Shown here: positions 23,791-37,276 of the stretch, one piece after another | Layout: each line of letters starts with the position of its first letter | How positions within the stretch are numbered: the stretch's first letter is position 1 | NCBI RefSeq assembly: GCF_003473485.1 | Contig: NC_053045.1 | Coordinates: forward strand, 63,675,994-63,739,993 | DNA: 64,000 nt | Source: Medicago truncatula | Taxonomy: Eukaryota; Streptophyta; Magnoliopsida; Fabales; Fabaceae | Direction of reading: 5' to 3' | Notes under the pieces: model-generated | Told to the model about the DNA's origin: nothing | Databases searched by the model: none | What the model saw: the letters and a program-made list of their open reading frames with translations, nothing else | Made by a program: the position numbers and the translations under genes

Positions 23791-23909
23791 AGTTTTTAAC
23801 TATAGGTGGTCATGACTCATGATAGTTTTCAGGATCAAACCCGAAACCTCCTGCGTAAAACTCATGCATATCTCTTAACTCACTAACCGAACTACCTACG
23901 CGACGTACT
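23791..23909 (-). mobile_element. SINE-like tRNA-related insertion in oxidase intron 1
   Basis: Read on the minus strand it starts cgcgtaggtagttcggttag (box A-like), continues with gagttttacgcaggaggt and has a box B-like ggtttcgggtttgatcc. The 8-bp direct repeat aattagta flanks it at 23783-23790 and 23910-23917. It differs from the other SINE copies here, and the A-tail is weak, so the class is tentative. Confidence 0.55.
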
Positions 23910-23929
23910 AATTAGTACTTAACTGATAA

Positions 23930-24310
<381 letters not shown>

Positions 24311-24428
24311 TAAATTGCGGTTTGAACCTTTATATTGCGAGAAAATGTAGTTGATACGGTCAAAATTACGATTATGATGATAAAAAATACTTTTTATTGT
24401 GGTTGCATAATGCAATTTAAAACCATGA

Positions 24429-25120
<692 letters not shown>

Positions 25121-25234
25121 GACAGTAGCTCAGAATTTAAAATTTTGTGCCATTTTTTTTATTTGCTTTGCTTGCTGCACAAGTCACTTATTTATTTTTT
25201 CTTTGTTTTTTATTTTATTTTTATTGAGTAGCCA

Positions 25235-27327
25235 TTGAGTGGCATGGTTGAAAATGTGGCGGAGGATGTCGTTGAGCCGAAACCGGGCAAAATCAAAGCT
25301 TCCGGCGTAGGTTCCGGCGAAGGCAAACCAACCAATGATGTGAAGTTTAAAGTGAAAATTCATTTTCAAGTTGAAGCTCACATAGTTCACAACCAAGCAA
25401 AATCGGTATCTACCGGTAACTTTGAAGAGAAGCCTAAACCGGTACCTACCGGTGTTCGTGTTATTCAAGTAAACACCGGGTCATTTTTTACAACAAATGA
25501 AAGATGGAAAGATCGAGAAGAATTACTTGGTTGGGTTCGTTGACAAGCGGGTAGGGCGGAATTTACTATTTCTATAGATAAATCTAGTACTATAGTGTCA
25601 TACATGACGATGCAATGTGAGAAGAGTGGAGAATACAAGCCACCTAAGACGAGGAAGAAACCGAAGCTTGAAGGCACGGGCTCAAGGAAATGTAATTGTC
25701 CGTTTAGGTTGAAATGTTTCTTTGAAAAAAAAAACACAAGAATGGTGGATTGCAATGCTTTGTGGAGTTCACAACCATGACTTGACGCCAAATTTATCCG
25801 GCCACCTTCTTGCGGGTCGACTAAGAAGGGAGGAGAAGCAAAGAGTTATCCTCACGGATTTGAAGGAAAAAAACAAAGAAAGTGTGACACTCATCAAGCA
25901 AGTGTATAATGCACAAACTAGATGGCGCAAGGGGCAAAGAGAGAACAAGACCGAGTTGCAATACTTGATTACAGAGTTGGAGAAGCATCGATATGTCTAC
26001 TTCACAAGAGCTAATAGCGAGTTAACCACACTTGAAGATTTATTCTTTGCTCACACAAAATCAATTGATATGCTCAACACTTTTCCCACCGTTTTGGTCA
26101 TGGACTCCACCTACAAAACCAATACCTACCGAATGCCTTTATTTGAGATTGTTGGTGTTACCTCTACCAAATTGACCTATTCGGTTGCGTTTTCCTTTCT
26201 TTCCTTTGAAAGAGAGAATAAATTCATATGGACACTTGAGATGTTGGTTGGTCTTTTGACCTCAAAAAACAACATGCCTAAGGTGATTGTCACCGATAGG
26301 GACCCCGCTTTGATGAAAGTCGTTTCCGAAGTTCTCCTAAAACGGACCATGTGCTTTGCTATTTTCATATTGGGAAGAATGTCAAATCTAGGTGCATCAC
26401 GGATTGTAGAGTCAATCCCAAGCCAAAGAAAGGAAAAGGAAAAGTTGTTGACAAAGATGCGAAGGAAGCGGATGATGACAAGCATTGTGAGCTTGTTAAG
26501 AAAATAGTGAGGGCTTGGAGAGATGTGGTTAACTCTCCTACGGAGGATTCATTTGCAATTGCATGGTTGACATTCAAAGATGAGGTATGCGGACCATTTC
26601 CATTGTTTGTTGAATATGTTGAAGAAACTGTTTTGCCCATTAAGAAACATTTTGTGAGGGCATGGACGAATAAATACTTGCATCTAGGGTGTAGAAGCAC
26701 CAACATTATTGAATCGGCTCATGCACAATTAAAAAGGTACTTGAGGAGTAGCATGGGAGACTTGGCATCATGTTGGGATGAAATTGACAAAATGTTGAAA
26801 AACCAATTTGGTGAGATACAAGGGAGTTTTGGGAGGAGCATAACCGTCATGGTACACAAATACAAAAAAAAAAAAACAAATTATTCTCGGAGTTGGAGGG
26901 GTATGTCTCTAAGGCCGTTTTGGGTTTCATTGATGATGAATTTGAACGCTCTAGGAGATTTGGGTTTGCTAAAGAAGATTGTGATTGTGTACAAATGGCA
27001 ACGTTCGGGTTGCCTTGTGCTTGTATTCGTGCCGGGAAGAGAAAGAAAAAATTGCATATTCTTTTGGATGAAATACACCCTCATTGGCGAAGGTTAAGTA
27101 TAATTGGAGAAGAGGTTGATGCCAATTTTTTCGTTACGGAGGAATGGGACGCCGTTCAAAAACGTATCAAGAGGGCCCCTTACAAGATGAAACTCTTCAT
27201 CAAATACAAGTTGTGTGAACTTGGATTTCCGGAGGAAACGATGTTGAAGCCACCTCCAAGAAAATTGGCCACCAAGGAGGCACCTAAAAGGGTGAAGTCT
27301 ACACCGAAAACGAGGTCCACGGGTTGA
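25235..27327 (+). pseudogene. MULE transposase (MURA-like), frameshifted
   Basis: The coding sequence starts MSGMVENVAEDVVEP. It is broken by a TGA at 25541-25543, a frame change at an A-run (25725-25734), another near 26340-26355 and a third at an A-run near 26867-26879. Visible parts in order are a FAR1/WRKY-like zinc-binding segment (CEKSGEY, CNCPFRLKCFF, then GVHNHDL), and the transposase core with LVMDSTYKTNTYRMPLFEIV (first Asp), VIVTDRDPALMKVV (second Asp) and STNIIESAHAQLKRYL (Glu). A SWIM-like CDCVQMATFGLPCACI follows. In that last motif the usual C-x-H end is C-x-C, which seems to be normal for this MULE group. It would act in the nucleus on the element's inverted repeats. It cannot be made in full now. 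The tail runs in frame, apart from stops, into the OTU segment. Confidence 0.88.
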
Positions 27328-27513
27328 ATCCCCTCTAGGTGGGAGACTATTGATGCTCAAAATCCCGATAGTCAATGCTCACATGCCAAGAGTAATGTTC
27401 CAAAGACTAAAGGTTCGCGTCTTGGCACTTGGTCCCGCTCACAAAATTCAACTCCTACTTCAAAAAAGGAACCTTATTTGCAAATATCATACATTTCATA
27501 AATTCCAAATCTC

Positions 27514-28200
27514 ATGAGACCTTTTGTTGAAGATATTTTGAATGTTAAAGGGGATGGTAATTGTGGTTTCCGGGTCGTAGCTATGCACATGGGATTGAAT
27601 GAGGATAGTCATGTTTTGGTTCTTCATGCACTTATTAATGAGTTGAAAAATCACAAGAGTGACTACTTGCCGTTTTATACTACTGAGAGGCGTTACAAAG
27701 AGATCTTCGATGGTTTACACCCTCCAACAAGTAAAAATGGTGATGCGCCACCGGAGAAGTGGTTGACCACTCCGGATATGGGTCACATAATTGCTAGTTG
27801 CTACAATAGACCCGTTGTTCTATTGAATTTGCCCAAAATGGGTGGTGAATGTGAGACATATTTCCCAATCCGAAGTGCTCCACCACTTAATCCACATTCC
27901 AACATAATGTGTCTTTGCTTAATTCCGGAACACTTTCTTCATGTGAAGTTGAAAGAAAATTGTCCGCTACCACCTCCTTCTAAGGAGTGGATGACTCACA
28001 AGATTGGTGTGGCGGAGCAATGGCTTTTTCAGTTTTTGGATAGACAAGCCGCCTTCGATGAGCTCATGTCTAAGGAGCCGATGCCGCCAAATAAACCAAC
28101 AAATGAGCACAATCCTATTAATTTGGACACTCCGGAAAAGCCAAAGCAAGAGATCGAAGTCATGGATGAAGACGAAGAATATGCACTATCACTAGTCTAG
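27514..28200 (+). CDS. OTU-like cysteine protease domain of the MULE
   Basis: This is a 228-residue open frame. KGDGNCGFRVVAMHMGL near residue 12 holds the OTU catalytic Asp-Gly-Asn-Cys box, and EHFLHVKLKE near residue 146 has the catalytic His region; ITASCYNRP-like and NLPKMGG segments lie between, as in OTU folds. The C-terminus is acidic (EVMDEDEEYALSLV). The frame is the same as the 3' part of the transposase. Only a TGA (27325-27327) and a TAA (27499-27501) separate them, and the linker SRWETIDAQNPDSQ reads through, so the ancestor was probably one transposase-OTU polyprotein. OTU enzymes cleave ubiquitin-type linkages; the transposon role is unknown. Whether this remnant is translated is doubtful. 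Confidence 0.8.
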   Translation: MRPFVEDILNVKGDGNCGFRVVAMHMGLNEDSHVLVLHALINELKNHKSDYLPFYTTERRYKEIFDGLHPPTSKNGDAPPEKWLTTPDMGHIIASCYNRPVVLLNLPKMGGECETYFPIRSAPPLNPHSNIMCLCLIPEHFLHVKLKENCPLPPPSKEWMTHKIGVAEQWLFQFLDRQAAFDELMSKEPMPPNKPTNEHNPINLDTPEKPKQEIEVMDEDEEYALSLV

Positions 28201-28642
28201 TTAGATAGGTTATGACACTTTTGGGTCGGTCGGTGTTCGTCCTATTTTTTGGTGGTATTACACCCCGACATATTTTTTGGTGGCCGGTTGTGTAATTTTG
28301 ATATTTATGGCCAACATGTAACTAATATTATATAAATATATGAAATGAATTATTTTGGATCGTTTACGTGTCATTAAGCGTGTTTAAATTATTACGGGTA
28401 ATTACCGGCGAATTTGTGAAATTTGGACCGTTTGGATCGTTTATGTGTGATTACGTGATTGTGAGAAAAACGATGTTTTTGAGTAATTTGGATCGATTAT
28501 GTCGTGTTATCCGGTAATCTTGTTAAACTGACGTAATTCGGTTAAGTTATGAATGTGGCGTGATTACGGGTCATTCTACACTTTTCAGGTTTCAGTTCTG
28601 TTACTGCACTGCATTTATTGCAGTTTCTGTTGTCTGCAATGA

Positions 28643-29100
<458 letters not shown>

Positions 29101-29281
29101 TAGTACTAATCTATATGTAACTACAAAATATATATAGGTTTGAAATTGTGTTTGCGATGTTGTTGTAGAGACCTCAATATCCGTTATATTACGGCTGCAA
29201 TATAAAACTGTCTGCTAGTTTATGCATCATTGATTTTCTTCGTTAATATAATTCTTTGTTGTTTATGATAAAAATATATAG

Positions 29282-29491
<210 letters not shown>

Positions 29492-30487
29492 TAAATGCCA
29501 AGCCAAAGAGAGAGCCAAGATTTGAAGCTATGAAGGCCATGGAATCCAACATTCCCATACCAACTACCTGAACATATGATGAGAAAAGTCTATGTATAAA
29601 TTAATTTTGTATGTTTATTTGCTAAGGTTTCTGAATGCTTTTGGTCTCTTTGATTTGTAGCATAAATAAATATGTAATATATAGTTCCAAAAATAAAATA
29701 TTAGCTTGATATGATAGTTTGTGATGGTTAAGTTGGTGTCACGTTGCATCACTGTTTTATAAAGTAGAGCCGGATCTTAGCAATGTTATATTATAAAGAA
29801 CGATGTCATGATTCATCCGACTTATTATGCTTTGGAAGAATCATCACTTCACTTCACTTTACAATATATAAAAACAACGTACTACCAAAATTACTTAACT
29901 TCCCAAACCTAATTTTGTTTTAAACTTTTTCCTTTATAATTTTAGGGTTATTTTTGTCAAATTCACCGTCAAAATCCACTTTACTAAAACCCACCACTTT
30001 CTCACCTTTCTTTATTAGTAATAAACTTTTCTCTCTCATCTTTCTTTATTTGTAATAATAATTTTTTTTTTCTCTTCTTTATTTATTTAATAATAAACTT
30101 TTCTCTCACATTTATTTTTTAATAATAAACTTTTTTCTCTCAATCTCACTCTCCTCTCTTATCTTTTTCTTACCAACTTTCTTCATTTTTCATTTTCTCT
30201 CTTCATTTTCAACTCTATTTTCTCTACTAATTTTCGATTCGGTTTTACTAACAAGTTTTTTTTTTTTTTTTATAGAGGAAACTAGCAAGTGTTGTTGTTA
30301 TAGCAGAATATGATTTTATATTTTACGATAACACTATTATATAATACGTTAATTATATTTTTTCACGAGACACATTAATATTTTTCACACTCAAACATAT
30401 TAGTAAATAAAATCTATGATTATTTTTACTTATTAGCTTTTTTCACATCGTCAATACTAAAACAAGAACAATATTATAATATACTTT

Positions 30488-31773
30488 GATTAATCATACT
30501 TCAATTTTTTCTGTTTTTTTTTTTAAAATGTATCACTAAAAAACATGTTGGAGTGTACAATTGTAACACGAAACCTACTTTAGTAACTACAACGAGTGAT
30601 CAATTTTAATTAGTATTTTTTTTAATATCTCTAATTAAACACCGTGATTGCCTAAGTTTTATTAATATTTTAATAAAATATATGTGGGTGTATGGATTAT
30701 ATATTAATAAAAATATATATGAGTATATGTTTGTTTTATGGGAATATATTAATATATTCTTATTTCTGAAATTTAATGGGAATATATATTGATAAAATAC
30801 AAATGAGTATATTAACTATATTTTAACAAAAATATATCTCACTATATGTTTTTTTACGGGAATATGTTAGTATATATTTATTTATGAAATGTATTTTCAT
30901 TTATTAGCTTTTTTAATATCATAAATACTAAAACAAGAACAATATTATAATATATTATGATTAATCATACTTCAATTTTTTCCGTTGTTTTTTTTTAATT
31001 CAATTTTTTCCGTTGTTTTTTTTTTAAATGTATCACTGAAAAAACCATTGAAGTGTCCAATTGTAACACGGGACCCATTTTAGTAACTACAATGAGTGAT
31101 CGTTTTAATTAGTATTTTTTTAATATCTCTATTTAAACACCGCGACTGCCTAAGTTTTATTAATATATTCACAATATATATGTGGATGTATGAACTATAC
31201 ATTAATAAAAATATATATGTGAGTATATGTTTGTTTTACGGAAATATATTAGTATATTCCTATTTCTGAAATCTAATGGAAATTATATATTGATAAATAT
31301 ATATGATTGTATGGACTATATATTAATAAAAATATATCTCATTATATGTTTTTATACGGGAATATGTTAGTATATGTTTATTTGTGAAATGTATTTTCGT
31401 TTTTTTTTTTTTAATATCGTCAATACTAAAACAAACAAAAAAATTATAATATACTATGATTAATCATACTTCAATTTTTTTTCCGTTTTTTTAAATGTAT
31501 CAATAAAAAACTCGTTGGAGTGTACACAATTGTAACACAAGACCTATTTTAGTAACTATAACGAGTGATCAGTTTTAATTAGTATTTTTTAATCTTTCAA
31601 AAAAAAATTTTTTTTTTTAATATCTCTATTTAAACATCGCGACTGCCTAAGTTTTATTAATATATTAATAAAGTATATGTTGGTGTATGGACTATATATT
31701 AATAAAAATATATGAGTGTATGTTTGTTTTACGGGAATATATTAGTATATTCTTATTTCATAAATCTAATGAG

Positions 31774-31844
<71 letters not shown>

Positions 31845-31960
31845 GAATATATATGAGTGTATGAATTATATATTAACAAAAATATATCTCACTGTATTTT
31901 TTTTTACAGAAATATGTTAGCATATGTTTATTTATGAAATATATTTTACAATAACAATAT
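30488..31960. repeat. Three imperfect tandem repeats of about 480 bp
   Basis: Units begin at ttaatcatacttcaattttt near 30490, 30960 and 31459. Each continues through tgtaacacg...agtaactacaacgagtgatc, a cgactgcctaagttttatta block and a run of tatattaataaaaatatat motifs. Very AT-rich and non-coding. A partial flanking block (tatataatacgttaattat) occurs on both sides, at 30335 and 31963. Confidence 0.75.
31777..31839. repeat. (TA)n microsatellite
   Basis: About 31 uninterrupted TA units inside the third repeat of the Helitron. Confidence 0.95.
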
Positions 31961-32150
31961 TATATAATACATTAATTATGATTTTCACGGGATGCTTATT
32001 AGTTTTTTCACACTAAAACATATTAGAAAATTAAAACTATGATTATTTTCATTTATTAGCTTTTTTTTGTTACTATTTATTAGCTTTTTTAATATCGTCA
32101 ATACTAAAATTTAATATATATTTGTTCATATTAAAATTTAATTATTTTAT

Positions 32151-32283
32151 CCCCGTAAGCTTAGCTCAGTTGGTGGGGATATCGCATTTTATATGCAGGG
32201 GCCGGGGTTCAAACCCCGGACACTCCACTTCTCGACAATTAAATTGTGTGAACTCTAGCCACTAAGCTACTTGACAAAAAAAA
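32151..32283 (+). mobile_element. tRNA-derived SINE, full length
   Basis: Starts ccccgtaagcttagctcagt with a box A (tagctcagttggtgggga), has a box B (ggttcaaaccccgg) and a 3' body ending gctacttgac plus an A-run. The 11-bp direct repeat aattattttat lies at 32140-32150 and 32284-32294. It is inserted in the Helitron and so is younger than it. The tRNA-like head would drive polymerase III transcription. Confidence 0.92.
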
Positions 32284-32750
32284 AATTATTTTATAATTTT
32301 TCATTACTACCGATCAATATATACATTATTTACTTTAAATACTTTACATATTTTTCACTATGGACAATAAAATAAATCACTATGCCAAGCGCAGCCGAGA
32401 CGCGACACGCGGCGGAGCCGCAGCCATACAGCGCGGCTTCGCCGCGCTACCCGCGCTGTAGCACGGGTATCTCGCCTAGTTTTATACAATAAAGAGAAAA
32501 AATAGATACCTGCCGACTAAAGTTGCTAATATTTATCCCAACTTCTACTTTTTTCTTTTTTTTTCTTCTCTGTTTTGCCAGAGTATGGATACATCATACA
32601 TCCGTGTTAAAAGTGCTTCCCTTCCCCTTGCTTTTCTGTTCAGATTGATCTAACATCTAATAAGAAGAAAACGTTTAAACTAAACAAATATGAAAAATAC
32701 TAATGTAAAGAAAAGAAGAAACACAATTTTGAAAGGCAAGTCTTTTCCTG

Positions 32751-32949
32751 ATGTCCTTTAAACCAAACAAATGATATGTAAAGAGATTGTGTAAAAGTAA
32801 GAATTTTGTCAACAAGAAGAAACATATATGTGTGGGATTAAAATCCAGTGATGTCCTTTAAACCAAATAAATGATATGTAAAGAGATTGTGTAAAACAAA
32901 GAAATCTGTCATCAAAACGTAACATACATGTAGAAAATCCAGTGATTTT
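32751..32949. repeat. 100-bp tandem duplication
   Basis: atgtcctttaaaccaaacaa through gagattgtgtaaaa at 32751 recurs at 32851 with a few differences, and the flanking aaaatccagtg also recurs. Non-coding, downstream of the TPR/PB1 gene. Confidence 0.75.
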
Positions 32950-33796
32950 GCTCATATAAGTAAAAGAACTAATTTGAGAAAGCAATAATCCATGACAGCC
33001 ACATTGTTTTCTCACTTGGAAACACTAACATGGCACGTAATCTAATGGATATAGGCTGAGACGTGGAACTTATCTAAATCCATTTCCTCACACAATAACA
33101 TTCAATCACACAGCCAAGAATTTTGTCCCATGCACTTTGTGACAACCAATCTTTGTCATTAACAAGATGGTTGTCAACTCAGACAGAAAACATCCTATCC
33201 TACCAATCTACTTTCTAGTTTACTTTTCAGGAGTGTGAGAATCTTCTTTGAGCGTTTTGTTTTACACCATAAGCCAAACGATTTTCAGTATATAATTGTC
33301 ACCTCAAACACTAACCATGGTCTATGACAGAAACACATTCAACAAGGTATAACTTAACGAATAAAACTTAGAATATTATAACTTATAAATCAGCAGTACA
33401 TGCAGTATATTGGTAAAACCCAACAGAGCAAATGTAAGAGTTGAAAAAGTAATTCTCAATAAATTGCAACAGTACAAACTACAAAGAACAAGTAGAAGAC
33501 AAAAATGACTAAGCAACTGAAATTGAGCATCAGAAATTCATAACTGTGTAAATAATGTTAAAAAACAATCTCCCTTCATCAGATCACCAAGAACTTCAGA
33601 GAAAAAAGAAAAGAAAAAAAGGGCAGGCAGAGAGCTATCTAGTTAAAGTTCCCTAAATTTTCAATTCCAATTTTCAAAAAATTCAAACATTCCTTTTGAG
33701 CTCTTGATGCCAAGGATATTCCTTGTCCATAGTCTTCATTGAAAACACGACTGAACAGAAACAAATGAGATTTCATAGCCACGCATATAATTTATC

Positions 33797-36106
33797 TCAT
33801 ACTTGATTGGCCTCCTTGTTGATCTCTAGTTCATCGGTCTTGTTGGAAAGTGGACTTTGGACCTTTTTATCATCACCTTTTGTATCACCGTTTGAGCTGT
33901 GATTCTTTAGAACCATCAAAATATCTGCCTCAGAAGCTCCTGCAAGCTTAAAGCGTTCTGTTGCAGCATCCAGATTTTTCTTCCAACCATCCATTCCTAA
34001 TTTGCATTCCACTTGGGATTTTTCGAAAAGCATGTTACCCCAAAAAAGATGAATTTGTGATCTCATGACCACTGCTTGCTCAGCAGCTTCTTCAGCAGAT
34101 ATCTCACCCTGACCTCCAACAACAGAAGACTCGCCTTCAGTAGCACTTCCCTGTTTCTTTCTTCTTCTCAACAATTCTTCTTTCTTTGTTGCAGTTGGGT
34201 CCTTCAGTTCCTTTGCCCTCTGTTCCTCCAACTTCTCCCACATATCAGTCGCAGATTTCATCTTCTCCTCAGCACTGTTAAACAATTGAAGAGTTTCCGT
34301 TGAATCCCATGTTGATAGGTCTATCTTCTTAGCAATTGCAAAAGACCAATGGAGCTTGGCCATTTCAAATTGTTGTTGGCCCAGAGCCAACAGTCCCTCA
34401 TAGAAATCAGGTTTGATCAAGAGTGCTTCCTCATACTTCTCTCGTGCCAAAGAATACTTTTCCTTGACCCAGTCATAAGCCACTTGAAGTTGTTCTGCCA
34501 CTACATCTTTACCAGCAGACTCATCTAGGGGAATTCGCTTCCTAGCAGCGCACATGTGAACATTACCCCAGTTGAAGAATGCCAATGCTGCCACCTCCTG
34601 AAACTTTGAAGCAGCCTTATCAAATAAATCCTGAGCCTCCTCACTTGTCACTGTTTCTTCAAGTGCCTCTGAACATAGCTCCATCCCAAGCTCATGCAAG
34701 TCGATATGAGCATCAGGGTCAATACCAACGTGTGAGCGGAAAAGCTGAGCAAATTCAAAGAGCCAGTCATCCATCTCCACTTCTTTGCATTCATTATCTC
34801 CCGTTGCTCCTGGCTTTTCCTTTGAAACATCCTTCTTTGTTATTATCTTATCAACCTCGGTGTCAGGAACTTCAGTGACTTCTGTAACTTCAGGGACAAA
34901 GTCACCGAGGGAAGAATGAGATCCACTTTCATCTCCCTTGGTCACTTCATTCTCAACAAGTTTTTCTTCCTCTTCTTCCAACAAAGGTGGCTCCTGCTCC
35001 GGACTAACTTCAACAATATGTAGTCTCAGCACCGAAATAGAATCACTTTTATCTGATTCGAGTTCTTTCAGCAGATTGCTATCCACAAAGGACTCAGCCA
35101 ATCTGAGTTCATCAGTAGATGTTATAGTAACCAAATCACCATCACAATCCTTGTACTTGATCAGAACTGAATTTGAAGAAGGAAATCTTTTGCTTACCAC
35201 ATCTCTAAGTACTCTGAAACTGCAGTTCGCCGGCATCTGAGCAAGCCTGATGTCATGATCATAAACAAGCTTCAATGGTCTCCACCTAATAGCAACCTCC
35301 GACAGATTCCTATCCTTCTGGCTCTCATTTTTCGAGTTGGATTGCACAACAGGACCATTATTAAAAGGCTTCAACACAACTTTCGGCATCTGGGTCTTGT
35401 TCTCTAGACCATTTTCAGTTGGCAGCAAAACATTTTGAGACTTGTCAACCTTGTTATTAGGAGAAACAACTGACCCAACGGCAGAATTCACCCCCTTCTT
35501 CGACGCAGGCCGTGCTGGCAAACACGGACCTAATCCAGCAATAGGAGCACCACGGACAGCAGAAGCACCTAACGCAGCAGGCGAAGGCCGACTGTGGAGA
35601 TCCTGCTGTGCTTCCTGACGAGGCCCAAAAGCAGCCCTCAATCTCTGAGCAATATCCAAAGCATCCTTATGATTGGGATCAGAAGCCAATAACAACTGCA
35701 CGTCTTGAACAGCCAATTCATACTTACCAACAGCCTCAAACGCCCGAGCCCTACGAAGCAAAGCCCGGACAAATTGCGGCTGAACCTGAAGAGCCAAAGT
35801 ACACTCAGAAATCACAGATTCATAATCAATAGGTTTCATTTGCATCATACAAGCAGCCCTATTGCTGTGAAAAACAGCCCTATCAGGATGAGTTTTGGGC
35901 GTGAGTTTCAGAGCATTCTCATAGTTTTCAAGAGCACCAGCATAATCCTTACTCTGAAATCTTCTATTCCCTTCTTCTTTCATTTCATGTGCCTTCTTCA
36001 AGAAAATTGATGAATCCAATTCAACCCCACCATTTGGTGTTTGGACAGAAGCTGAATTGTCAACAACAGCACCACCCTTCTTTCTTCTACCACCTGATTT
36101 CCCCAT
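33797..36106 (-). CDS. TPR and PB1 domain protein, Phox/CLMP1 family
   Basis: A single open exon of 769 residues from MGKSGGRRKKGGAVV. The frame extends seven codons upstream only through a TTG, so the ATG at 36104-36106 is chosen. Residues about 39-165 form three TPR units (EEGNRRFQSKDYAGALENY, HSNRAACMMQM, ALLRRARAFEAVGKYELA). A PB1 domain lies at about 270-350 (IRWRPLKLVYDHDIRLAQMP, LIKYKDCDGDLVTITSTDEL). A Glu-rich stretch (PPLLEEEEEKLVE) and a helical TPR-like C-terminal half follow. This order is that of Arabidopsis Phox1-4, which include CLMP1, a cytosolic protein needed for chloroplast partitioning; the clamp-type TPR suggests HSP90/HSP70 binding. Which paralogue this is cannot be told. 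A gtaagtac donor on the minus strand at about 36289 suggests an intron in the 5' leader. Confidence 0.92.
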   Translation of the reverse strand: MGKSGGRRKKGGAVVDNSASVQTPNGGVELDSSIFLKKAHEMKEEGNRRFQSKDYAGALENYENALKLTPKTHPDRAVFHSNRAACMMQMKPIDYESVISECTLALQVQPQFVRALLRRARAFEAVGKYELAVQDVQLLLASDPNHKDALDIAQRLRAAFGPRQEAQQDLHSRPSPAALGASAVRGAPIAGLGPCLPARPASKKGVNSAVGSVVSPNNKVDKSQNVLLPTENGLENKTQMPKVVLKPFNNGPVVQSNSKNESQKDRNLSEVAIRWRPLKLVYDHDIRLAQMPANCSFRVLRDVVSKRFPSSNSVLIKYKDCDGDLVTITSTDELRLAESFVDSNLLKELESDKSDSISVLRLHIVEVSPEQEPPLLEEEEEKLVENEVTKGDESGSHSSLGDFVPEVTEVTEVPDTEVDKIITKKDVSKEKPGATGDNECKEVEMDDWLFEFAQLFRSHVGIDPDAHIDLHELGMELCSEALEETVTSEEAQDLFDKAASKFQEVAALAFFNWGNVHMCAARKRIPLDESAGKDVVAEQLQVAYDWVKEKYSLAREKYEEALLIKPDFYEGLLALGQQQFEMAKLHWSFAIAKKIDLSTWDSTETLQLFNSAEEKMKSATDMWEKLEEQRAKELKDPTATKKEELLRRRKKQGSATEGESSVVGGQGEISAEEAAEQAVVMRSQIHLFWGNMLFEKSQVECKLGMDGWKKNLDAATERFKLAGASEADILMVLKNHSSNGDTKGDDKKVQSPLSNKTDELEINKEANQV

Positions 36107-36504
36107 AATTTTCTTTCCCTCACTCAATTTTCACACACAATAATTTTCTAATCCCAAATCTAAATCTAAACTAATAGTGAAAGTAAAGCAAAAGAGAAAA
36201 ATAATTGTATACTAAAAAATTATCGATCTATGTGTCGATGAAGACGAGGTAGGAAGAGGATTTGGGTTTAAGATAATTGTACTTACCAGTGAGAAGTGGA
36301 TGCAAGGAGTGAATAAATGAAATGAAAAATGGTGTTAGTTTAGTGCACACAAGTGCTTGTTGGGTTTTGGGACTATCTTTTGAAGTGAAACCCTAAAAAC
36401 TTGGATCAGTTTCATATACTGGTTATTAGATGTGGTGGGTCCCTTCTATATTCTCAACCCTCCGATTTGAAGAATCGTTGAAACTCGGTGTTGACGTTCC
36501 AAAT

Positions 36505-36899
36505 CAGCCATTATGCGCACGAACTCTGTACTTAAGGGATTATTTAATGTTAACAATACATTGTTTAACGGAATATTAGTTACTTTGATTGATTCTGCAT
36601 TCATATAATCAAAATTGTTTTTGACGCTAAAATAATATCTTAATATTCGCAGTAATTCTTTTCATATAAAGACTGTTATGACAATAAATAAGTATATTGA
36701 AATATTAGTATGATGATATTAATGAAATATTTTAGCATTGGGAATTATTTTAACTAACGAATTGCAAAATCATGTACTATTTTAAAATAAAATATACATT
36801 GATGAGCTATTGTAACTATTTGTTACACATTCAATTACCCCATTATTTAACACTTTTTTCAAATGTATTAGGAAATATGTGTGCATAATGGCTGATTTA
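36505..36899. mobile_element. Inverted-repeat element near the TPR/PB1 gene promoter
   Basis: aaatcagccattatgcgcac at the left pairs with the inverted gtgtgcataatggctgattt at the right. The inner sequence is AT-rich and non-coding. Some inner lines (atattagttactttgatt and atattagtcactttgatc) are direct repeats. No target duplication found. Confidence 0.55.
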
Positions 36900-37276
36900 A
36901 TTTAATCCTTCAATGCGTCGAAATATTAGTCACTTTGATCCCTCTAACAATACATGGTTGATTTCATAGGTAATTAATGTTATAAAGTTTAGACAAAAAA
37001 TCACCTACCAAAGGAGACCGCGAACAAGCGGGGTGCAAAGAGATGTACCGATAATGTAAAGGAGAGGAACATGAAGAAAGATGGACTTTCATAATTGGTG
37101 GGATTCCAAAAGTCAAAGTGCAACAAAAGGAAAAAGATGAGAGAAAACATACACGACTAATGCCCTCGAGAAAGACACATGATTCGCTTAACATATGTTT
37201 TAATCTTAAGCGTTCCTTTTAATTCAATGACCGTTGGTTATTCTTTTCCTTCTTACGTAGTAATACTATTTTCAAT

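Larger units (their letters stand above)
29840..32479 (+). mobile_element. Non-autonomous Helitron (5' end unresolved)
   Basis: The 3' end is clear: an imperfect hairpin acccgcgctgtagcacgggt (32448-32467), ten bases, then CTAG at 32476-32479 followed by T. That is the Helitron signature, with the T as half of the AT target. The 80 bases before it are strikingly GC-rich (gcggcggagccgc, gcgcggcttcgccgcgc). The 5' TC end is not sure; AT-rich sequence beginning around 29840-29870 resembles other plant Helitron 5' regions. There is no helicase, but a long tandem array, a TA microsatellite and a SINE insertion lie inside. Confidence 0.6.

Noticed and set aside
34076-36010. Several plus frames opposite the TPR/PB1 gene
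   Set aside because: They are shadows of the 769-residue coding sequence.
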